A DNA stretch of 64,000 bases from Fibrivirga algicola (GCF_011742925.1 NZ_WAEL01000001.1:868001-932000), one strand, 5' to 3'. Positions 44,760 to 54,761 are shown, numbered from the stretch's first letter. Made by a program: numbers and translations. Notes: generated from the letters alone by a model not told the origin.

Positions 44760-44845
44760 TAAAGAAAGAGTGAAAGAGACAAAGAGTGAAAGAGCGAGCC
44801 AGTTATGATCTCTCTTTGCCTTTTTACCTCTTTCGCTCTTTATCA
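44760..44845. repeat. octad-word hairpin (NNAAAGAG type)
   Basis: Between tRNA-Leu and tig. The left arm (about 44760-44801) is purine-rich and made of eight-base words TGAAAGAG, ACAAAGAG, TGAAAGAG; the right arm (about 44806-44845) is the pyrimidine mirror made of the complementary words. They pair imperfectly. Confidence 0.6.
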
Positions 44846-44865
44846 TTTTAAACCGAATCGAACTC

Positions 44866-46233
44866 GTGGATATAGCCCTTGAAAAAGCCAGTGACACCAA
44901 TGCGTCGCTGATAATTACCCTCAAACCCGAAGATTATAAAGCTGAAGTTGATAAGAAGCTGAAGCAGTATGGCAAGCAGGTATCACTGAAAGGCTTCCGC
45001 CCTGGTCACGTACCTGCAGCGGTGGTGCAGAAAATGTACGGCAAAGGCATTCTGGTTGAAGAGGTAAATGGCCTGTTGAGCAAAAGCGTAACCAACTACA
45101 TCCGCGAAAACAAACTTCAGGTTGTTGGCGACCCAATGCCGAACCGCGAAGAAGCCGATGCTATCGACTGGGATTCGCAGAACGAGTTCAAGTTTAGCTA
45201 CGAACTGGGTCTGGCTTCCGATTTTGACGTAGACATGAGCGCGCTTGGTTCGGTTAACCGGTACGAGATCGAAGCGGGTGAGAAAGAGGTTAACGAGACC
45301 ATCGAAAACCTGCGCACGCAGTTCAACTCGCATCAGCACGCTGAAGAGGCGGCTGAGGGTGATACGATCTTTGGCGAACTGAAGCAGCTCAACGCCCCTG
45401 AAGGTGCTGAGGCATTTGTAACGAAAACGGCGCTTCCCCTGGCTAAAGTAGCTCCCGATGCGCTAGGTACGTTCCTTGGCAAAAAGAAAGGCGAAACCGT
45501 CACGTTTGTGATGGAAGCGGCTTTCCCCGATGAAAAGGAGCGCGCATTGGCAACTGGTGCCAAGAAAGAAGACGCAGGAAACCTGACCGGCGAATTCTCA
45601 TTCACAATTGAGGATGTAACCCGCCACGCCCCGGCCGAACTGAACCAGGAGTTCTTTGACAAGGTGTTGGGTGTTGGTGCTGTGTCAGACGAAGAGACGT
45701 TCCGCGCCAAGGTAAAAGAAATCATTGGCCAGAATTATGGCCGTGAGTCAGAAAACCTGCTGCGTAATGATATTGAGCAGGCACTGCTTGACAATATCCT
45801 GATCAGCCTGCCCGATGAGTTCCTGAAAAAGTGGTTGCTGGAGATGAACGAAGGCAAATTCACAGCTGAGCAAATCGAAGAGCAGTATCCTGACTTCACG
45901 AAGTCGGCCAAATTGCAGTTGATCAAAAACCGGGTTGCTGAGAAGAATGATATCAACGTATCATTCGAAGAAGTGATGGGTGCTACGCGTCAGATGGTGC
46001 GTGACCAGTTCGGTTTTGCAGGTAGTGATGGCGGCGAAATGGACGAGACCATCGAGAAAATCGCTAAAAATTATCTGATGGACGAAAAAAACAACGGTCA
46101 GAACTATACCCAGACGTTCAACCGGGTATTTGATGACAAAGTAATTGAGTTCATTAAATCGCAACTGACAGTTGTTGATCAGACGGTATCACTTGACGAG
46201 TTCCGTGAGCGCGCTCAGCGCCAGCAAGCGTAG
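44866..46233 (+). CDS. tig: trigger factor
   Basis: 455 residues from GTG 44866. N-terminal ribosome-binding domain with the signature LKGFRPGHVPAAVVQKMYG near 44-62 (FRxGxxP loop that docks on ribosomal protein L23), a diverged PPIase-like domain about 150-250, and a helical C-terminal substrate cradle. It folds nascent chains at the ribosome exit. In many bacteria tig is followed by clpP and clpX; here clpP is next but one, with an oppositely oriented XRE gene between them, and clpX does not follow. Confidence 0.93.
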   Translation: MDIALEKASDTNASLIITLKPEDYKAEVDKKLKQYGKQVSLKGFRPGHVPAAVVQKMYGKGILVEEVNGLLSKSVTNYIRENKLQVVGDPMPNREEADAIDWDSQNEFKFSYELGLASDFDVDMSALGSVNRYEIEAGEKEVNETIENLRTQFNSHQHAEEAAEGDTIFGELKQLNAPEGAEAFVTKTALPLAKVAPDALGTFLGKKKGETVTFVMEAAFPDEKERALATGAKKEDAGNLTGEFSFTIEDVTRHAPAELNQEFFDKVLGVGAVSDEETFRAKVKEIIGQNYGRESENLLRNDIEQALLDNILISLPDEFLKKWLLEMNEGKFTAEQIEEQYPDFTKSAKLQLIKNRVAEKNDINVSFEEVMGATRQMVRDQFGFAGSDGGEMDETIEKIAKNYLMDEKNNGQNYTQTFNRVFDDKVIEFIKSQLTVVDQTVSLDEFRERAQRQQA

Positions 46234-46251
46234 TCTGGTGTGACTTATAGT

Positions 46252-46285
46252 AAAAAGGCGCTGCGATCATTCGCAGCGCCTTTTT
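46252..46285. terminator. terminator after tig
   Basis: Perfect 15-base stem (46252-46266 and 46271-46285) with a 4-base loop and T run; convergent with the XRE gene. Confidence 0.9.
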
Positions 46286-46318
46286 TTAGGTATTTAGTTA
46301 GCGAGTTAGGGCCATTCC

Positions 46319-46732
46319 CTAAAATCCGATCTTGGCGCGTTCCTGCTTTTGACCGATGGCCCAGGCTAGTTCAAGGGCTATTCGTTCGTCGTAGCGGCGC
46401 TTATGAAAGTCTACTTCGAGCCGGAGCTTTTCTACTTCAAGCTGCTGTTTTTCAACGGTGTTGCGCAGTCTTTCCAACTCATTGGGCGCAATAATCGTTG
46501 GTTCAATCGCAGCGGGTTCATCGGTAATCAGGTCAACAACCGAGGTGTGCAGGACATCAGCGATCTGAGTCAATCGACTCAGCGTCAGTTCGGTCTTACC
46601 CCGTTCGATATCGCCGTAGGCCGTTGTTGACAGACCCAGCAGGTCGGCCATATTTTCCTGCGAAAGGCCCCGCTGTAAACGGATCAACCGAATGCGTTCA
46701 GATGTGGGCTGAGAGGCGTTCAAAAGCTTCAT
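46319..46732 (-). CDS. XRE family helix-turn-helix regulator with C-terminal coiled coil
   Basis: 137 residues. HTH_3 domain near residues 10-70 (RIRLIRLQRGLSQENMADLLGLSTTAYGDIERGKTELT), then a coiled coil near 85-125 (ELERLRNTVEKQQLEVEKLRLEVDFHKRRYDER). No sensory or catalytic domain. It is a DNA-binding regulator, likely dimerised by the coiled coil. Set between tig and clpP, on the opposite strand, and divergent from clpP with a 236-base gap. Confidence 0.88.
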   Translation of the reverse strand: MKLLNASQPTSERIRLIRLQRGLSQENMADLLGLSTTAYGDIERGKTELTLSRLTQIADVLHTSVVDLITDEPAAIEPTIIAPNELERLRNTVEKQQLEVEKLRLEVDFHKRRYDERIALELAWAIGQKQERAKIGF

Positions 46733-46853
46733 AACAAGGAATAGCGAGGAAATCTCAAGAAAAAACGACAGGGATTCTTGTCTCTACAACGCAACTTTGT
46801 GTCGGATAAGTTTTGAAACTTACCGTCTGACTCGTTCGTTAAAATTAAAATTG

Positions 46854-46952
46854 GTTTGTGGTTTATGGTCTGTAGGTTGTCGTTGCGCTGCTAAATTGAC
46901 GATTCTGTGAAGTAGCGGAGCAACAGCAACCCACGCACCACAAACCACGAAC
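46854..46952. repeat. heptad-word hairpin (GGTTTGT type)
   Basis: Arms 46854-46893 and 46913-46952 (40 bases each) pair at about 31 of 40 positions. The left arm is made of seven-base words (TGGTTTG, TGGTTTA, TGGTCTG, TAGGTTG). It fills the divergent gap between the XRE gene and clpP and ends 16 bases before the clpP ATG. Confidence 0.7.
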
Positions 46953-46968
46953 TTTCTAAATCACACAC

Positions 46969-47673
46969 ATGCATTACGGAGACGAATTTCGCAAGTTTGC
47001 CGTCCACCATATGGGCCTCAATGGCCTGACGGTCGACGGGTATGTTAGACACACCGTTAACAACCACCACGTTGAGAACATGACGCGGTCGGTTATTGAA
47101 GAGCGGCCAATGAATTTCCGGGAGGTAGACGTGTTTTCGCGCCTGATGGCCGACCGGATTATTTTTATGGGAATGGGGGTTGATGATAATATCGCCAACA
47201 TCATTGTGGCCCAGTTGCTTTTCCTAGAGTCTGCCGACCCAAAGAAGGACATTCTGATGTACATCAACAGCCCAGGTGGCTCGGTGTATGCCGGTTTGGG
47301 TATTTATGATACGATGCAGTACGTTCGGCCTGACGTAGCTACAGTCTGCACCAGCCTTGCTGCCTCAATGGGTGCGGTATTGCTGGCTGGTGGAGCTGCT
47401 GGTAAGCGGTCTGCGCTTCCACACGCCCGCGTTATGATTCACCAGCCGTCGGGTGGTGCACAAGGGCAGTCGGTTGATATCGAGATCACCGCTCGTGAGA
47501 TCGTGAAACTACGTGAAGAACTGTACCAGATTCTGGCCGAGCACTCAGGCAAAACGTTTGAAGAAATCGAACGTGACTCTGACCGTGACAAGTGGTTGCG
47601 TGCTGAAGAAGCTAAAGAATATGGCCTGATCGACGAAGTGCTCCGTCGCGAGCGGACAATCGGCGAGAAATAG
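46969..47673 (+). CDS. clpP: ATP-dependent Clp protease proteolytic subunit
   Basis: 234 residues. Serine protease fold of Clp[10 protein letters not shown] near 59, [19 protein letters not shown] near 101-119, catalytic Ser in [15 protein letters not shown] near 128-142, catalytic His in HARVMIHQP near 153-161, and catalytic Asp region further on. About 30 residues longer than E. coli ClpP at the N-terminus ([18 protein letters not shown]), with a later Met at residue 40s as a possible mature start. It forms the tetradecamer chamber that degrades substrates fed by ClpX or ClpC. Confidence 0.95.
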   Translation: MHYGDEFRKFAVHHMGLNGLTVDGYVRHTVNNHHVENMTRSVIEERPMNFREVDVFSRLMADRIIFMGMGVDDNIANIIVAQLLFLESADPKKDILMYINSPGGSVYAGLGIYDTMQYVRPDVATVCTSLAASMGAVLLAGGAAGKRSALPHARVMIHQPSGGAQGQSVDIEITAREIVKLREELYQILAEHSGKTFEEIERDSDRDKWLRAEEAKEYGLIDEVLRRERTIGEK

Positions 47674-47693
47674 GGTTAAAGTCTGAAGTCTCG

Positions 47694-47777
47694 AGGTTCA
47701 GGTTTTAAGTGTCAAGGGCTTCGCTAGCTACCAAATCGGTATGTTGGCGAAGCCCTTGGCACTTAAAACATGAACCT
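47694..47777. repeat. heptad-word hairpin (GTTTCAG type)
   Basis: Arms 47694-47724 and 47747-47777 match at 29 of 31 positions, with a 22-base loop. Word register of seven bases continues upstream of the left arm to 47674 (GGTTAAA, GTCTGAA). Between the convergent clpP and metX genes, where it could end both transcripts. Confidence 0.75.
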
Positions 47778-47791
47778 TAAAGCTTTTGAAC

Positions 47792-48799
47792 TTACTCCTG
47801 CCACTTCCGGATGATCTGAGCCAGGGGTTTGAATTCGATCAGGAAACCGTCGTGACCGTAAAGAGAGTTGATCTCTTCGTAAACTGCGTTTGGTATGTGG
47901 CGGGCCAGAAACTGCTGCTCTGAAGGCGGAAACAACACGTCGGAGTGGATGCCCACCACCAGCGTTTTGGCTTCAATGAGCCCCAGTGCGTTGGGTATAC
48001 TGCCCCGGTTCCGGCCAACGTTGTGCGAATCCATGGCCTTGGTAAAGAGCCAGTAAGTGAACGCATTAAATCGATTCACCAGCTTTTCGCCCTGGTACTG
48101 CTGATACCCGGCGGCCTTGTACTGATCCGTTTGTTCGTTGTTGTCGAGTGCCTGCGTAAAAGCATAGGTTTCGTAGTTTCGGTAGGAGAGAAGTGCAATG
48201 GAGCGGGCCGCTTTCAGGCCGCGCTGCCCGGCCTCAGGTACGTTGTCGGCCCAGGTTGGGTCGGCTTCGAGGGCCATCCGCTGCGATTCGTTAAAAGCAA
48301 TACCCCAGGGCGAGAAAACCGCATTGGTCGCGATCAGAATCAGGTTTTTGATCAGTTTGGGCTGCATGATAGCCCATTCGACGGCTTGCTGCCCACCCAC
48401 AGACCCACCCACACAGGTGTGAATCTGCTCAATTCCCAGTTCCTGTCGGAGCAAGTCCAGCGCGCCCACCATATCACGAATTGTGACGATGGGAAAACTA
48501 TGGCAATAGGGTTCACCTGTTGCCGGATTAATCGAGAGTGGGCCGGTAGAGCCATAACAACCACCCAGCACATTGGCGCAGATGATAAAATACTGAGCAG
48601 GATCGTAGTATTTACCAGGCCCCACAATACCGCTCCACCACTCGCCCGGATCGGCGTTGCCGGTAAGGGCATGGCAGATCCAGATGACGTTGCTGCCGTC
48701 TTCATTGATTGTACCGCGCGTGGTGTAAGCCAGTTTGAAACCCGGCAATTCTTCCCCCAATTCAAGGGAGTAGGAAAACTTATAGTCGAAGTAATGCAA
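47792..48799 (-). CDS. metX: homoserine O-acetyltransferase MetX
   Basis: 335 residues. Alpha/beta hydrolase fold: LSINPATGEPYCHSFPIVTIRDMV near 107, nucleophile elbow GGSVGGQQAVEWA near 136-148 with Ser 138 (approximate), and YGHDGFLIEF near the C-terminus with the catalytic His and acid earlier. It transfers acetyl from acetyl-CoA to homoserine, giving the substrate of the MetY enzyme encoded just upstream. The two genes share the SAM-riboswitch promoter region and form an operon with a 109-base spacer that carries a word hairpin. Confidence 0.93.
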   Translation of the reverse strand: MHYFDYKFSYSLELGEELPGFKLAYTTRGTINEDGSNVIWICHALTGNADPGEWWSGIVGPGKYYDPAQYFIICANVLGGCYGSTGPLSINPATGEPYCHSFPIVTIRDMVGALDLLRQELGIEQIHTCVGGSVGGQQAVEWAIMQPKLIKNLILIATNAVFSPWGIAFNESQRMALEADPTWADNVPEAGQRGLKAARSIALLSYRNYETYAFTQALDNNEQTDQYKAAGYQQYQGEKLVNRFNAFTYWLFTKAMDSHNVGRNRGSIPNALGLIEAKTLVVGIHSDVLFPPSEQQFLARHIPNAVYEEINSLYGHDGFLIEFKPLAQIIRKWQE

Positions 48800-48813
48800 G
48801 GGGAAAAAGAAAA

Positions 48814-48908
48814 GGTTTGCTGTTTGTAGTTTGCCGTTGCGCCGCTACCCCAAACCCCTAAAGGAGCTTATTACGCAGGCAGCGCAACGGCAAACCACAA
48901 ACAGCAAA

Positions 48909-48910
<2 letters not shown>
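48814..48910. repeat. heptad-word hairpin (GGTTTGT type)
   Basis: Arms 48814-48846 and 48878-48910 match at about 29 of 33 positions, 31-base loop. The left arm runs in seven-base words (GGTTTGC, TGTTTGT, AGTTTGC, CGTTGCG). It fills the metY-metX spacer and abuts the metY stop codon. Confidence 0.75.
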
Positions 48911-50387
<1,477 letters not shown>

Positions 50388-50414
50388 TCAGTTTGGTTTA
50401 TATGCCCCACGAAC

Positions 50415-50515
50415 ACCTTGTTGCGGGCAGGACGTAGCACCTTGCCATTTGGTAGGTTGCCTGAGGTTCGCAGAGCCTGGTCTCTCCCCTCATCTGTATA
50501 AATCAACGGGTGTCT
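50415..50515 (-). ncRNA. SAM riboswitch (SAM-I/S-box type) in the metY leader
   Basis: On the minus strand the leader carries the S-box core in order: a GAGGGGAGAGACC-like start (about 50491-50478), the invariant GGCAACC (about 50462-50456) after an AACCTC stretch, then AAGGTGCTACGTCCTGCC (about 50442-50425). The order and spacing fit the four-way junction that binds S-adenosylmethionine. About 190 bases then follow to the metY start, enough for an expression platform. The exact P1 boundaries are not certain. The rest of the 471-base gap, from 50516 to 50696, holds the metY promoter and the start region of the rhomboid gene. Confidence 0.85.
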
Positions 50516-50555
50516 GGTTATCCCTGGCGGGCAGCACCGTATTGACTTGATGGTG

Positions 50556-50586
50556 CAAGTATACGGCCTAACGGCCGGTTGCGCAA
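50556..50586 (-). promoter_or_regulatory. promoter of the SAM riboswitch-metY-metX transcript
   Basis: On the minus strand TTG (50586-50584), a 20-base spacer, then TATACTTG (50563-50556), one mismatch from TAnnTTTG. The transcript would begin about 50548, just before the riboswitch. Confidence 0.6.
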
Positions 50587-50696
50587 CGTTTCTGGTGTAC
50601 AACCGGCTGGATCTGATATGCCTGTGGTAATGAATTTACTTGCTGGTTGCGCTGTTTTTATAGTATATATCGTTTAACTGACCATCTATCTTACTT

Positions 50697-51524
50697 ATGG
50701 CTTCTTCCGGCAGCATTGGCCTTCTGCTTGTTGTTTTAACCAGCCTGATCACTTTCTACGCCTTTCGGCGAGAATCGTTGCAGGCCCGGTACACCTTCTC
50801 CGTTGAGGGCATTCTGATCCATAAAGAGTACAGCCGCCTGATTATGTCGGGGTTTGTGCATGCTGACTGGATACACCTGCTTTTCAATATGTACGCGCTC
50901 ATGTCGTTTGCCGGTACGCTGGAACAGGTAACGGGGCCGTGGCATGTGTTGCTGATCTATTTTGCCAGTTTGCTCGGCGGTAATTTGCTGGCCCTGTTCA
51001 TTAACCGGAATAACCTGGCATACCGGGCGGTGGGGGCGTCAGGTGCCATTGCAGGGGTAATTTTCGCGGTCATTCTCCTGTTTCCGGGCATCTCGATCAG
51101 CCCGTTGTTTTTGCCGTTTCGGGTACCGGCCTGGCTGTTCGGACTGGTTTATACCCTGTACTCGATTTACGGCATCAAATCGCGAAACGATAATATCGGT
51201 CATGAAGCCCATTTGGGGGGCGCTGTAACGGGCGTATTGGCGATGTGTGCGCTGGAGCCGCTGGTGCTTCAGTTTAACTGGCCGATTGCTCTACTACTGA
51301 CATTGCCAACCATCGTGTTTTTGCTCTTCCTGATCAACCGCCCTGAATGGCTCTACCTCAGTGGGCTCTCGTTGACAATTTCCCAGCACGAAACGAAAGA
51401 CGAGCGCTATAATGCCGCGAAGTTTCAGCGGCAGCAGGAAATTGACCGCATCCTCGATAAGATCAACGAACGGGGCGTGGGTAGTCTCACGGAGCAGGAG
51501 CGGAACGTGCTGGAAGGGCGCTAG
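50697..51524 (+). CDS. rhomboid family intramembrane serine protease
   Basis: 275 residues with six hydrophobic helices. Catalytic motif GASGAIAGVIFAVI near 112-125 (Ser of GxSG) and His in NIGHEAHLGGAVTGVLAM near 163-180; the HADWIHLLFNMYAL segment near 54-67 matches the family L1/TM2 region. The C-terminal 60 residues are charged and helical (DERYNAAKFQRQQEIDRILDKINERG), a cytoplasmic tail. It cleaves membrane-protein segments in the inner membrane; the substrate is unknown. Confidence 0.92.
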   Translation: MASSGSIGLLLVVLTSLITFYAFRRESLQARYTFSVEGILIHKEYSRLIMSGFVHADWIHLLFNMYALMSFAGTLEQVTGPWHVLLIYFASLLGGNLLALFINRNNLAYRAVGASGAIAGVIFAVILLFPGISISPLFLPFRVPAWLFGLVYTLYSIYGIKSRNDNIGHEAHLGGAVTGVLAMCALEPLVLQFNWPIALLLTLPTIVFLLFLINRPEWLYLSGLSLTISQHETKDERYNAAKFQRQQEIDRILDKINERGVGSLTEQERNVLEGR

Positions 51525-51857
51525 GTACGTTACAACGGCTTCGCCTGACAAGGCTCAGTTAGTTTCTGCGGTGAAGCGCTAATTGGCGTACCTCACGTGT
51601 CAGTAGCTATTTCGTATTGCTTACATGACAGGCTACAACTGTCCTGCTGGTGTGTATAAGTGAGCACATTGAGTAGTCATTACACTGAATTTTAATACGG
51701 GAGGCGATAGTCTAGTAGCCAGTAGGTTAAGTGTAGTTGTGGTAATAATTCCACAGAAGTGTGGAAGGTAATCAGCATAAAAAACAGTCATTTGTTTGGT
51801 CGTATGGCCCGATGACCCTAGTTTAGCTTCTGTAACTACGACTTAACCCGTCCGTTT
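51525..51857. other. 333-base gap with a small palindrome
   Basis: No gene or clear promoter box. A GGTACGTT octamer overlaps the rhomboid stop (51524-51531). A perfect 7-base inverted repeat with 4-base loop (51749-51766, TTCCACA/TGTGGAA) is a possible operator about 90 bases before the NlpC/P60 gene. Confidence 0.5.
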
Positions 51858-52430
51858 ATGCTGAAGAAAGTGCTCCTGACAGCGTGTTTCGCTGTCTCGT
51901 TTGGCATCACTCAAGCCCAGACCAACGCCGACCTGGCAATGGTAACGGTTGACATGAAGCCGGTTGTTTCCGCTGACAAAGCGTCGTCAACCTCCTCTGA
52001 ATCTGCTTCATTTTACAGCGACATACCTATTGTCAATGATGTAATCGGGTTTGCTAAAAAGCATCTATCTATTCGCTACCGCTCGGGTGGCACCACTCCA
52101 AAGGGATTTGATTGTTCGGGTTTCACCCGGTTTTGTTTCAGTAAATTCGGTATCGATCTACCCCACTCAAGTGCCGCCCAGGGAAATGTTGGCCTGAAAG
52201 TAGAGCGTGAATTTGCAAAGCCCGGCGATTTGATCTTTTTCAAAGGCCACTCATCAGGCGGAAGCCACATTGGTCACGTCGGCATGATCACTGAAGTAGT
52301 AGGAAATCAGATAAAATTCATCCATTCGGCCTGGGGCGGCGGTATCCGCTTCGATTATCTGAATGCCGATTACTACCGTAATCGCTTCATGGGTATTCGA
52401 CGGGTGGCCCGGTTAGTAGCCGAAAAGTAG
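51858..52430 (+). CDS. NlpC/P60 family cell-wall hydrolase (C40 peptidase)
   Basis: 190 residues. Signal peptide MLKKVLLTACFAVSFGITQAQ (cleavage near 21), a short Ser-rich linker, then the NlpC/P60 domain: catalytic Cys in KGFDCSGFTRFCF near 88-100, His in GSHIGHVGMITE near 136-147 and a third polar residue (FIHSAWGGG near 156). These are secreted cysteine peptidases that cut peptide cross-links of peptidoglycan, often gamma-D-Glu-diaminopimelate bonds. Single short domain with no binding modules. Followed by an intrinsic terminator. Confidence 0.92.
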   Translation: MLKKVLLTACFAVSFGITQAQTNADLAMVTVDMKPVVSADKASSTSSESASFYSDIPIVNDVIGFAKKHLSIRYRSGGTTPKGFDCSGFTRFCFSKFGIDLPHSSAAQGNVGLKVEREFAKPGDLIFFKGHSSGGSHIGHVGMITEVVGNQIKFIHSAWGGGIRFDYLNADYYRNRFMGIRRVARLVAEK

Positions 52431-52452
52431 CTTGCCTACCGTATTCTTGTTG

Positions 52453-52485
52453 GGTCGTTGCCATAGCGGTAACGACCTTTTTTTG
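52453..52485 (+). terminator. intrinsic terminator
   Basis: Imperfect 10-base stem (52453-52462 and 52468-52477) followed by a run of seven or more Ts, after the NlpC/P60 gene. Confidence 0.8.
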
Positions 52486-52656
52486 TGGCTTACCAATTGT
52501 GTTCGCTGTCTGATCCATAATGGCTTGTCTCGAATAACTTGTGGGCGGAATGGGCTTAAAGGGGTAGAGTCGCCGATGTGAAACGCGGCCTCATCCCGGT
52601 AGACACCTCCCATAAGCTACTTTCCTGCCTGTAGGTCACTTCCCTTGTTATACCCG

Positions 52657-54075
52657 ATGTTCCGTTGCCAGCCAGTTATTCGTATTGCGTTTGTTGTTCT
52701 CTTTCTGGCTATTGCCGGCAATAGCCAGGTGTTTGGCCAGCGGTCTGTCCGGAAAGCGCAGTTGTGGTTAACCAATCCCGACGGGTCGGCGCTCTTTGCC
52801 AAACAGCCAGGTACGTTACCGTTTGGCAGTAAAGCAGGGGAGGGGCCGGTGATTGAGGTTAACGAAAGGCAGAAGTTTCAGTCCATCGATGGATTTGGGT
52901 ATACGCTCACGGGTGGTAGTGCCATGCTCATCAACCGAATGAGCGCGTCGGCCCGTGCTGCATTGCTTCAGGAATTAGTTGCAACCACAGGAAACAGCAT
53001 TGGCGTAAACTATCTCCGCGTCAGTATCGGCGCGTCTGATCTGGATGATCGTGTCTTTTCATATGATGACTTGCCCGCCGGAGAGACGGACCCCACGCTG
53101 GCGAAGTTTTCATTGGCACCCGATCGGGTGCATTTGATTCCCGTTCTAAAGCAAATTCTGGCCATTAACCCGGCTATCAAGCTACTGGGTTCGCCCTGGT
53201 CACCGCCGGTCTGGATGAAGACCAACCAGGCGTCGAAAGGGGGGAGTTTAAAGCCCGAGTATTACGATGTGTACGCGCAGTATTTTGTCAGGTACATTCA
53301 GGCGATGAAAACGGAAGGCATTCCAATCGATGCCATTACCATTCAGAACGAACCGTTGCATCCGGGCAATAACCCCAGCTTGTTGATGTTGCCGCAGGAA
53401 CAGGCCACCTTTATCAAAAAAAGCTTGGGTCCTGCTTTTAAGCGGGCGGGTATAACCACGAAAATTATCCTCTATGACCACAATGCCGATCGCCCCGACT
53501 ACCCAATTTCCATTCTCGATGACCCGGCGGTTAAGCCTTACGTCGATGGGTCGGCATTTCACTTGTACGGAGGGCCTGTTTCGGCGTTGAGTACCGTGCA
53601 TGATGCCCATCCCGACAAAAACCTGTATTTCACCGAGCAATGGATCGGTGCGCCTGGTAATCTGAAAGGTGATCTGGGCTGGCACGTAGCTAATCTGATT
53701 GTTGGTGCTACCCGCAATTGGAGCCGAACGGTGCTGGAATGGAACCTGGCCGCCAACCCGAAACAGGAGCCCCATACGGAGGGCGGCTGTACGCAGTGCC
53801 TTGGGGCGATTACGCTGGATGGGAACACGGTGACGCGCAACCCTGCTTATTACGTCATTGCATCGGCCTCTAAGTTCGTGCGCCCGGGCTCTGTCCGCAT
53901 TGCGACAAACACGCACGAGACGTTGCCGAACGTGGCATTTAAAACGCCGACTGGTGGTGTTGTGCTCATTGTGCTGAACAGCAGCAAAGCACAACAATCT
54001 GTCAACATTCGCTACAACGGGAAGGTCATTAGCACTACGCTGCCGGAAGGGGGCGTGGGGACGTATGTCTGGTAG
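52657..54075 (+). CDS. secreted GH30 family glycosidase (glucosylceramidase-like)
   Basis: 472 residues from ATG 52657 (TTG 52645 is an in-frame alternative). Signal peptide near residues 1-32 (hydrophobic IRIAFVVLFLAIAG, then QVFGQ). TIM barrel of GH30: QSIDGFGYTLTGGSAMLIN near 76-94, SPWSPPVWMKTN near 187-198, acid/base Glu in AITIQNEPLHPGN near 233-245 and nucleophile Glu in NLYFTEQWIG near 322-331. A C-terminal beta-sandwich (about 395-472) follows. Likely beta-glucosidase or glucosylceramidase-type activity outside the cytoplasm; the exact substrate is open. Confidence 0.9.
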   Translation: MFRCQPVIRIAFVVLFLAIAGNSQVFGQRSVRKAQLWLTNPDGSALFAKQPGTLPFGSKAGEGPVIEVNERQKFQSIDGFGYTLTGGSAMLINRMSASARAALLQELVATTGNSIGVNYLRVSIGASDLDDRVFSYDDLPAGETDPTLAKFSLAPDRVHLIPVLKQILAINPAIKLLGSPWSPPVWMKTNQASKGGSLKPEYYDVYAQYFVRYIQAMKTEGIPIDAITIQNEPLHPGNNPSLLMLPQEQATFIKKSLGPAFKRAGITTKIILYDHNADRPDYPISILDDPAVKPYVDGSAFHLYGGPVSALSTVHDAHPDKNLYFTEQWIGAPGNLKGDLGWHVANLIVGATRNWSRTVLEWNLAANPKQEPHTEGGCTQCLGAITLDGNTVTRNPAYYVIASASKFVRPGSVRIATNTHETLPNVAFKTPTGGVVLIVLNSSKAQQSVNIRYNGKVISTTLPEGGVGTYVW

Positions 54076-54137
54076 GAAGAGGTGTACTGCTCCATTATGT
54101 CTTCCTCTACTGGTATGAGATGAGCTTGATAAAGGCG

Positions 54138-54761
54138 CTAGAGTGGCCTCTCAATACGTCGACCCGCATTGAGCTCGTTCAAAAACTGCACTAATCCAGG
54201 TACGTCTAAAACTCGGTCAACAGCAACGTTGGCTATAGCCTGCTGTGGCATGAAGGCTGCCAGGGCTGTCTCTGGCAGTTGGGCAGCGGTGAGCCCCCCC
54301 GCCTGTTTAATTGCATTTAGACCCCGGGTTCCGTCGGCGTTGGCTCCTGATAGGAGAATACCGACAGCCGCAGCCCCATACACATCGGCTGCTGATTCGA
54401 AGGTAACATCGATCGCTGGTCGGCTGTAGTGCACCTTTTCGGAATCATCGAGCGAAAACGTGCCGTTGCGTTCAACAAGGAGGTGATAGTCGGCGGGGGC
54501 CAGGTAGATGTTACCGGGTTTCAACTCGTCTTTATCGTCAACTTCATGAACAGGTACACTGGTTTTCAAACTCAGCAGATCGGCTAGTCCGGAGCTTGAC
54601 GTGTTTTTCCGGTGAACCACCACGATCAGGGCGACCGTCAACGGCGGCTGGATGGCGGCTAAAACGGGAAGTAATACATCGAGGCTTCCGGTTGACCCGC
54701 CAATAACAACAACTGCATAGTCTGATCTGGGCATCGTGTCCATCAGCCGATTTTGCGCCAT
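54138..54761 (-). CDS. CheB-type protein-glutamate methylesterase (no receiver domain)
   Basis: 207 residues. Only the C-terminal methylesterase domain of CheB is present: catalytic Ser in VVVIGGSTGSLDVLLPVL near 17-34, VVHRKNTSS near 48 and LSGANADGTRGLNAIKQAGG near 137-156, whose Asp belongs to the triad. The receiver half of E. coli CheB is missing, so its activity is probably set by protein partners. It overlaps the end of cheR by 19 bases and is the last gene of a signalling operon. No chemoreceptor, CheA or CheW is in the window. Confidence 0.9.
   Translation of the reverse strand: MAQNRLMDTMPRSDYAVVVIGGSTGSLDVLLPVLAAIQPPLTVALIVVVHRKNTSSSGLADLLSLKTSVPVHEVDDKDELKPGNIYLAPADYHLLVERNGTFSLDDSEKVHYSRPAIDVTFESAADVYGAAAVGILLSGANADGTRGLNAIKQAGGLTAAQLPETALAAFMPQQAIANVAVDRVLDVPGLVQFLNELNAGRRIERPL

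Noticed and set aside
47945-48829. 294-residue open frame on the plus strand opposite metX
   Set aside because: Shadow of metX, whose catalytic motifs are intact on the minus strand.
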